7,182 nt of DNA from a bacterium UBP2_UBA4780 (GTDB lineage: Bacteria; Edwardsbacteria; AC1; EtOH8): assembly GCA_002403115.1 (NCBI GenBank), contig DHHE01000160.1:1-7182 (forward strand). The letters run 5' to 3'. Below the pieces are notes generated by a model that was not told where the DNA came from, ran no database searches, and worked only from the letters and a program-made list of their open reading frames with translations. Position numbers and translations under genes: made by a program. Position 1 is the first letter of the stretch, and every line of letters begins with the position of its first letter. Shown one piece after another: positions 1 to 5,827 of this stretch.

Positions 1-983
1 GCAATGCTGGCCCGATGGGTGTTTCCCAGGTCGTGGCCGCTCCAGGCGTAGTCCAGGCGCAGCCGCCAGACGGCCGCCCCGCCCCCCCATACCGCCCGGT
101 TTTGGTCCCAACCGGCCCTCAGGAAAAGCCTCCGGTAAAGCTCCAGCTCTCCGCCGGCCCTGGACCGGTGAAGCGGCTCGGTCGAGGTCTCCCAGCAAAG
201 CAGCAGGGAGCTCCGCATGAAGGCTACCGGCTGGCGGTACGAGGCCCCGAATCTGAGGGCCCCGGGCCGGACGTCCCGGTGCTGGCGGGGCGTGTCCCAG
301 GAGATGGCCGTGCCGCCGACGTCGGAATAGACAGCGCTCAGGCTCAAGGTCCCCAGATAGGGGCGTCGCGACGCCAGGATCATATCGCCCAGGCCCCCGG
401 ACGGGGTGGCCGCCTCCCCTGCCAGGTCGGCCAGCCTGATGGTGGCCAGCAGCCCGGCATCCAGGCCCAACCCGGTGGCCTGGCGGTCGTCCAACCGGTT
501 GTAAATGGCCTTGAGGCTGCCGCCGGCGTGGAGGCAGAACGGCCTGCCCAGGAGGCGGAGCTGGCGCTTGGAGGCCGCCGAGGCGAAGACCGCGTTCTCG
601 TTGCCGCTGAACTCCCCCTGAGGCGGGGTGCCCACCGTGTGGGAGAACCTGGGTATTCCGTCGACGCCCAGCCTCACCCAGGCCAGGCCCAGCCACAGCT
701 TGGACGAGGCCGGCCCGGCCGCGGCCAGGAAATCGTGGTTGGCCAGGCCGGCGAACAGCGAGGTGTGGCCCATAAGCAGCTCGTGGCCGGCCAGCCGGGA
801 AAGGGCCGCCGGGTTCCAGTAGGCGGCGCTGGCGTCGTCGGCCGCCGGGCCGTAGGCGCCGCCCATGGCCTGGGCCCTGGCGCCCACCGCGATGTTCAGG
901 AACTCGCCGCCGTAGCGCTCGCCTCGGCAGGGGGCGGCCGTCAAGCACAGGCTGATGGCGGCCGCAATAGCCATGTTCTTCAT
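1..983 (-). CDS. porV: PorV/PorQ-family outer-membrane beta-barrel protein, T9SS shuttle PorV candidate (3' end cut by window edge)
   Basis: Reading from the ATG at 983 gives 327 codons that run off the left edge without a stop. The N-terminus MKNMAIAAAISLCLTAAPCRG looks like a Sec signal peptide: Lys, then a hydrophobic stretch and small residues. Directly after it comes the family hallmark: a GARAQAMGGAY segment at about residues 34-44, then ADDASAAYWNPAAL at about 48-61. The rest alternates short amphipathic strands typical of an outer-membrane barrel. The last visible residues, DYAWSGHDLGNTHRASI, match the usual final strands of this family, so probably only a few residues are missing. 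In Bacteroidetes, PorV is a T9SS outer-membrane protein that takes cargo from the translocon and holds PorU at the surface. The position directly after a PorU-like gene favours PorV over PorQ or an unrelated paralogue. An in-frame ATG at 995, one base after the upstream stop, is an alternative start (MADTMKN...). I prefer 983 because it puts the lysine at the N-terminus of the signal peptide. Neither start has a Shine-Dalgarno site. Confidence 0.82.
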   Translation of the reverse strand, partial: MKNMAIAAAISLCLTAAPCRGERYGGEFLNIAVGARAQAMGGAYGPAADDASAAYWNPAALSRLAGHELLMGHTSLFAGLANHDFLAAAGPASSKLWLGLAWVRLGVDGIPRFSHTVGTPPQGEFSGNENAVFASAASKRQLRLLGRPFCLHAGGSLKAIYNRLDDRQATGLGLDAGLLATIRLADLAGEAATPSGGLGDMILASRRPYLGTLSLSAVYSDVGGTAISWDTPRQHRDVRPGALRFGASYRQPVAFMRSSLLLCWETSTEPLHRSRAGGELELYRRLFLRAGWDQNRAVWGGGAAVWRLRLDYAWSGHDLGNTHRASI

Positions 984-996
984 CGTATCAGCCATG

Positions 997-3900
997 TCAA
1001 CGTAGGATGGCCATCTTGCCGGTCCGTTTCTCGGTGCGCTCGCCCAGCGACACCGACATGACGTAGAAGTAGACGCCGTTGGCCACCCGGCGGCCGTCGC
1101 CGTCGGTCAGGTCCCAGGGGAAGGTGTGGACGCCCGAGGCGAAGCCCCCCTCGATGGTCCGGATGTGCCGGCCGGCCACGGTGTAGATGTCCACCCGGTG
1201 GCGGTCGGCGTGGTCGCCCACCAGGAAGTAGAAGGTGGTCAGGTCCCCGTCCACCGGGTTGGGGTAGTTGGCGATCTCGTACAGGCCGAAGGAGATGAGG
1301 ACTTCGCTGACGTCGACTGCGGTGGAACGGTTACCCAGCAGGTCGGCTGCCCCGAACTCCAGGGTGTGCCGGCCGTCCCCGAACTGCGCGTAGAAGAGCA
1401 CCGGCACGCTCTTGGGGTCGGCCGGGTCGCGAGGGATTATGCAGGACGAGGCCGGCGCCTCGGCCCCGTTGTGCCGCACGCTGATGGAGCCCAGGTCCAC
1501 GCCGTCGGGGTCCTCGATCAGCACGTGGTACTGCTGCCGGCTGACCCTGATGTATTCGCCCCAGCCGGTGGTCCCCTTGTCCACTTTGACCGAGATGGCC
1601 GGGCCGGCCGAGTCGGTGCGCTGCAGCAGGGCGAAAAGTCCGGTCCCGGGCGAGCTTCCGGCAAACGTCTGGTTTTGGTATTGGCCGGGAACCAGGCCGT
1701 AGAGCCCGGAGACCGGTTCGTAGCGGTAAAGTCCGGCGTTGCCGAGATTGGCGGTGTCTAGACCCGTGTCGGAGATCGCGATGTAAAGCGGCCGCCCCGG
1801 AGCCAGGCCCAGGCTGGAGTCGGTCAGCGAGACCAGGTAACCCATGAGGGGAAGCGTGTCGTTCAGCGGCCTCAGGCCCGGCTGCCTGTCAGGATACCAG
1901 GGCGCACCCGTTTCGAGAACGATCTTTCCGTAGAAAGCCACCGCGCTGTCGGCCAGGCAGGAATCGGGCAGGTGCCACCTGAGGCGGGAGTCCTGGTGGG
2001 CGACCGTGTCGCCGCTGCCCCCGGTTGAGTCCAGCTGGCAATAGAAATAGGGCTCCGGCGGCACAAACGCGGGATGGGAGGTGTTGTTGCTGGTGTCGTG
2101 CTCCAGGGGGCGGCTGAGGCCCAGGGGGTCTATCCTGAAATGCACCAGGGCCCTCCGGGAGCCGTGGGGCCAGGGGTGCTCGGCCGCGGCCGTCTGGCCC
2201 GCCCGGACGGTGTCTATCAGGACCACGCCCAAGAGCGAATCGTTGTCGGTGTTCAGGAAATGTACCGGGACGCCGACCGCGTCCAGTTCGCCCTGGTTCT
2301 TTACCCGGGCCGTCATGGCCATCACCCTCTTGCCGCCGAAGGCAGGCGCCAGGGCCGCGGGATCGGGGGCCAGGTCCGGACGTTTCCATATCCTGGCTGA
2401 CTGGAACGGGCTCTCCCACGCCTGCCCGGACGTGTCCGCCAGGCAAAGCCGGTAGTTGAGGTACGGCAGATACCCGCCGTGAATTATCCTGGAGGCCAGG
2501 GAGAAGGTGTCCCCCGAGGTCCGTTGCATGGGCGCCTGGCTGAGGCCGGCCAGGGTGTCGTACCGGTAGCCGAACTTGTATTGGCACCAGACGCTGTCGA
2601 CGCCGCTGAGGCTGTGGACCAGGGCCGAGATGGCCACGCTGTCCAGGTCGGTCGGCCTGGCCGGGTCCACCGCGAAGCCGGAGAAGGCCGGCCGGCCGAC
2701 TCCGGCGAAAGTGGAGGCGGCCCAGTCCCTCTGCCCGTCCTTTAGGTAGACCCTCCCCAGATAGCGGCCCGGGGCCAGGCTGTCGTCCCCGGCCAGCTTA
2801 AGGGCGGCCTGCCCGGCCTGGGGGACCGAGAAGGCCCTTTGCAACCGGTTGACGCCGGAGCTGTCGGCCAGGCTGAAGATGCCCATGGCCGCGGCGGAGA
2901 ACGGGCCCTGGAGCAACAGGTTCAACGTGTCACCCGGGAAAAAAGCCGCGGGCTGGACTGCGGCCGCAAGCCCGTCGGCGGCCAGGGTCAGCCTGACCCC
3001 GGGATCCCCCAGCAGGTTGAAGCTGCTGATCATCTCGGCAACATACCCGCTGGGGGGGTATCCGCCGGCCAGCTGGTACTTGGCGGATAGTACGATGTCT
3101 CCCTGCAGGCGCTGTCCGTGAAGGTTGACGGCGTCGAATGCCGACCATTCCATGGTGTTTCCCCAGGAGGGGCCGCTGGAGGCCAGCACCCCGATGGCCC
3201 CGCCCTGGGCCCGGAGCAGCTCCTGGCCCAGGGTGGTGGTGTCCGGCACGTCGAAGGCGCCGCTGTAGCAGGTGGCCGCTATGACGAACGGCCAGCGGCC
3301 CCAGTTGTTCAGCCTGGGCACCTCGTTGTTGGTGAGGAAGGAGTTGTGGGACCAGACCTGCCCCCCGCCGTGCCCGTAGTATCCGGCCACGGCCGATCCC
3401 TCGTTGAACTGGTCTATCAGGTCCTGAATGGTGTTCTGCCCCGGCCCGTGGTAGACCCTGGAGAAAGTGAACCTGGGATCCAGCGAACGGGCCAGGTCGT
3501 CGCTGGGGCCGTGGAATTCGTCCCCCGGGTTCAGTGGCCAGCCGGCGATGAGCATGAAATCCCGGCGCCACTGGTCCACCACCCGCTCCTGCTCGTAATA
3601 GCCCCCCTTCGCCTCCCAGTTGGCGTATTGGCCGGTAGTGCTGACCGCCAGGCGGCCCACCGTCAGGTCGGGCAGCAGGTCGTCCCCGGAGACGCAGGCG
3701 TACCAGTTATCGTCGGCCACCGGGCCCGCGAAGTCGGTCCGGGTGAAGTGGGCAGGCACCAGGTCGGGCCGGCTGCGTCCCGATATGTTCTTGGGGTCCC
3801 AGGAGCCCTCTCCCATCAGCAGGACATGGGCCGGCGGCTCCTGCCAGTGGAGGTAGGCGTATTCGATGAAGTCCCGCACCGCCCGGTCGGAAGGCAGGCC

Positions 3901-5799
3901 GTGGTTGAACTCGTCGTAAATGTCCGACGTGATCGCCGCCATGGCGCTGCCGAACTGGAGGGAGCGTCGCGAGGCCAGGACCGCGGCCTGGTTCCGCAGG
4001 GTGTCGGGGGCGATGATCAGGTACTCGCCGCGATTGGACGTCGACCGCAGGTCGGAGATCCGGTTGGGGACGATGGCCGAGGGCTTGAGCTTGTGGAGGG
4101 CGTCGTCCGCCACCGCCGCGTACCTGGCCGGACCGTAGGTCCGGTCGTGGAAGGTCAGGGTGTAGTCCAGCCCGGAGGGGCCCGGCTCGACCCTGGCGCC
4201 GGTGATCTTGCTGGTGCCCGGCTTGTAAACGTCTATCAGGTGGGTGGAGAACCCGCCCAGGGAGAACTCGACCAGGGTGTCGCCGGCCGCGCCGGGCCTG
4301 CGGAAGACGATGCCGTCTTCGGCCGCCCGGTAGCGCCGGGGATAGGTGATCTCTATCCAGTTCAGCAGGTAGCTGTCGATGGAATGGGGCACCGGGGCGT
4401 GCTTGAGCACCAGCCGGTTGATCCCGGCCTGGGCCAGGGCGGCGGGCAGGCTGTCATGGTAGGTGTAGGGGGCCTGGCCGTCGAATGTTCGGGAGGACAG
4501 CTGGTGGCCGTTGAACGAGGCGGCCACCCCGTGGTCCGGCTCCGGATGGTCGTCGATGTAGGTGTAGCCGTGCACCCTGATGGCCATGGAGATCGGGACC
4601 GCGGAGCCGGCGTCCAGCCCCGGGAGATTTACGTCAAGCACCAGGCTGTCGCCCTGGTCGATCCGCTTCCAGAACCAGCGGTCGGTCTGGTCGCTCTCCC
4701 GGCGCTTGAGCCTGACGAAGAGGTTGTCGTCCTCCAGATGGAGCGTGTCCGTGAAAGCGGCCGCCGCCAGCGCCCCGCCGCCGGTCGGGGCTCCGTTCTC
4801 ATCCACCATCCTGGCGCCGTATGGTCCGCCCAGGCCCAGGTAGTAGACGCTGGCGTCGGCGTAGAAGTGGTGGTGGGTGCTTTCCCCCCCGGCCCGCTGC
4901 CCCCAAAACTCGAACCAGTCGCCGGGGTCGAATATCCCGTCCTCCTGGCCGCGGAAATAGACGGCCTCCTCCCGCCCCCGGTGGTAGAGGCGCAGGCTGC
5001 GGGGGTCGTGCACCCCGGGGTTAATCCCGGCCTGGACCAGGTCGGAGTAGGTGACCCGATAGATGCCGTCCTTGTTGACGAACAGCTTGTAGGGAAGCGT
5101 GTCCGAGGCAGCCGCGGACGTCTTCCCCCGGGACGACGCGGGCTGGCAGAGCCAGCCGCGGGACTCTCCGAAATTGAGCACCATGCCCTTGGCGACCGCT
5201 GCCAGCCTTTGCTGCCGTTTACCCTCCTGGTCGCTCAGCGGTTTGTCTCCATGGGGGGCGGGCACGAAGCGCACCGATACCCTCATGGAGGGTCGCCAGG
5301 AAAGCGTTTTACCCTGGGAGCGGTATCGGGCCGGGTAGGCGGTGACCGTCACCACCTGGAGAGGGCCCATCCACTGCGGGGCCGACACCTCGATCCAGCC
5401 TGTTGGATATTCGCCTATATTTTTATAGGAATTATCGGCCAAATCAGGCCGGGACGATCCGTCATTGAGCCCCGGGGCCGGGGCCGGGAGCAGCGGCCCC
5501 CAGACTCGGACCTCCCCGGGAGCCAGGACCGCCTCGGCCCGGTGGTTGGGCGGCACCGCCACCATGAAGCTCTTCTGGGGCAGGGCCGGCCGGCCCGGCT
5601 CCAGGGTGTTGCGGCAGCCCGGCATGCTCAGCCGGTTGTATCTCCTGACGCCGATGACGACCGCCGCCGTGTCCGGCGGCTCGAAGCGCAGCTCGATCTC
5701 CAGACCGGTGCGGTCGCTGGACAGGACCGCCAGCTGGGAGCCCGCACCCATGGCCGGGAGCAACGCCAGGGCCGCGGTTATGAGCAACCGGAGCTTCAT
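997..5799 (-). CDS. porU: C25-family (gingipain-type) cysteine protease, probable T9SS sortase PorU, enlarged form
   Basis: This is a complete 1600-residue protein. Residues 1-22 form a signal peptide (MKLRLLITAALALLPAMGAG). Residues ~23-205 resemble a C25 propeptide region. A PorU-like N-terminal module follows at ~233-500 (LPYKLFVNKDGIYRV, then FDPGDWFEFWG). The C25 catalytic domain spans ~570-940, with HVLLMGEGSWDP at 658-669, the catalytic His810 in AGYYGHGGGQVW and Cys844 in AATCYSGAFD, closing with SSFNLLGDPGVRLTL. After it come Ig-like segments (~945-1035 and ~1036-1137), a CARDB-like domain (~1141-1247, with VKNQG and TSNNT), a further beta-rich module ending in GLFALLQRTDSAGP, an Ig-like domain (~1400-1500), and a terminal sorting-type domain (NYPNP at 1511-1515, VANGVYFYVMSVSLG, KMAILR end). 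PorU cleaves the C-terminal domain of T9SS cargo and attaches the cargo to a lipid anchor at the outer surface. The C-terminus resembles known PorU, and a PorV-like gene follows. It is clearly longer than P. gingivalis PorU (about 1160 residues). A secreted C25 protease that is cargo rather than sortase remains possible. The only start considered is the ATG at 5799, preceded by a weak purine stretch (GGGAAG). Confidence 0.83.
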   Translation of the reverse strand: MKLRLLITAALALLPAMGAGSQLAVLSSDRTGLEIELRFEPPDTAAVVIGVRRYNRLSMPGCRNTLEPGRPALPQKSFMVAVPPNHRAEAVLAPGEVRVWGPLLPAPAPGLNDGSSRPDLADNSYKNIGEYPTGWIEVSAPQWMGPLQVVTVTAYPARYRSQGKTLSWRPSMRVSVRFVPAPHGDKPLSDQEGKRQQRLAAVAKGMVLNFGESRGWLCQPASSRGKTSAAASDTLPYKLFVNKDGIYRVTYSDLVQAGINPGVHDPRSLRLYHRGREEAVYFRGQEDGIFDPGDWFEFWGQRAGGESTHHHFYADASVYYLGLGGPYGARMVDENGAPTGGGALAAAAFTDTLHLEDDNLFVRLKRRESDQTDRWFWKRIDQGDSLVLDVNLPGLDAGSAVPISMAIRVHGYTYIDDHPEPDHGVAASFNGHQLSSRTFDGQAPYTYHDSLPAALAQAGINRLVLKHAPVPHSIDSYLLNWIEITYPRRYRAAEDGIVFRRPGAAGDTLVEFSLGGFSTHLIDVYKPGTSKITGARVEPGPSGLDYTLTFHDRTYGPARYAAVADDALHKLKPSAIVPNRISDLRSTSNRGEYLIIAPDTLRNQAAVLASRRSLQFGSAMAAITSDIYDEFNHGLPSDRAVRDFIEYAYLHWQEPPAHVLLMGEGSWDPKNISGRSRPDLVPAHFTRTDFAGPVADDNWYACVSGDDLLPDLTVGRLAVSTTGQYANWEAKGGYYEQERVVDQWRRDFMLIAGWPLNPGDEFHGPSDDLARSLDPRFTFSRVYHGPGQNTIQDLIDQFNEGSAVAGYYGHGGGQVWSHNSFLTNNEVPRLNNWGRWPFVIAATCYSGAFDVPDTTTLGQELLRAQGGAIGVLASSGPSWGNTMEWSAFDAVNLHGQRLQGDIVLSAKYQLAGGYPPSGYVAEMISSFNLLGDPGVRLTLAADGLAAAVQPAAFFPGDTLNLLLQGPFSAAAMGIFSLADSSGVNRLQRAFSVPQAGQAALKLAGDDSLAPGRYLGRVYLKDGQRDWAASTFAGVGRPAFSGFAVDPARPTDLDSVAISALVHSLSGVDSVWCQYKFGYRYDTLAGLSQAPMQRTSGDTFSLASRIIHGGYLPYLNYRLCLADTSGQAWESPFQSARIWKRPDLAPDPAALAPAFGGKRVMAMTARVKNQGELDAVGVPVHFLNTDNDSLLGVVLIDTVRAGQTAAAEHPWPHGSRRALVHFRIDPLGLSRPLEHDTSNNTSHPAFVPPEPYFYCQLDSTGGSGDTVAHQDSRLRWHLPDSCLADSAVAFYGKIVLETGAPWYPDRQPGLRPLNDTLPLMGYLVSLTDSSLGLAPGRPLYIAISDTGLDTANLGNAGLYRYEPVSGLYGLVPGQYQNQTFAGSSPGTGLFALLQRTDSAGPAISVKVDKGTTGWGEYIRVSRQQYHVLIEDPDGVDLGSISVRHNGAEAPASSCIIPRDPADPKSVPVLFYAQFGDGRHTLEFGAADLLGNRSTAVDVSEVLISFGLYEIANYPNPVDGDLTTFYFLVGDHADRHRVDIYTVAGRHIRTIEGGFASGVHTFPWDLTDGDGRRVANGVYFYVMSVSLGERTEKRTGKMAILR
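5414..5429. repeat. AT-rich perfect inverted repeat inside porU
   Basis: The sequence CCTATA-TTTT-TATAGG has 6-base arms that pair exactly around a four-base loop. It lies inside the porU coding region and encodes SYKNIG around residues 124-129, with AT-ending codons (TAT, AAA, AAT, ATA) that are rare in this GC-rich gene. The palindrome is a fact. A function such as an internal promoter or mRNA hairpin is not supported by anything else nearby. Confidence 0.35.
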
Positions 5800-5800
5800 C

Positions 5801-5827
5801 TCACTGGGCTTCCCGGATCAGTTTCAT
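5801..5827 (-). other. Eight-codon open frame bridging the propeller gene and porU (possible translational-coupling leader)
   Basis: The ATG at 5827-5825 overlaps the TGA stop of the propeller gene (ATGA). The frame reads MKLIREAQ and stops with TGA at 5803-5801, leaving one base before the ATG of porU at 5799. It could keep ribosomes on the message between the two genes, but a frame this short arises easily by chance and no Shine-Dalgarno site supports it. Confidence 0.25.

Noticed and set aside
921..983. Lipoprotein signal on the PorV-like protein
   Set aside because: A cysteine follows TAAP, but Pro at -1 does not fit a lipobox. A type I signal peptide and outer-membrane barrel are more consistent.
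15..1061. A 348-codon plus-strand open frame opposite porV
   Set aside because: It is a composition-biased antisense shadow. The opposite strand encodes clear PorV-family motifs and a signal peptide.
1126..1761. A 211-codon plus-strand open frame opposite the C-terminal part of porU
   Set aside because: The product is Val/Gly/Asp-rich without recognisable features and lies antisense to the Ig-like and sorting domains.
5414..5429. Rho-independent terminator
   Set aside because: The stem is short and AT-rich, the T-run is in the loop rather than after the stem, and it lies inside an intact coding region.
997..5799. Arg- or Lys-gingipain
   Set aside because: It shares the C25 fold and dyad, but the PorU-like N-terminal module, PorU-like C-terminus and adjacent porV favour the sortase.
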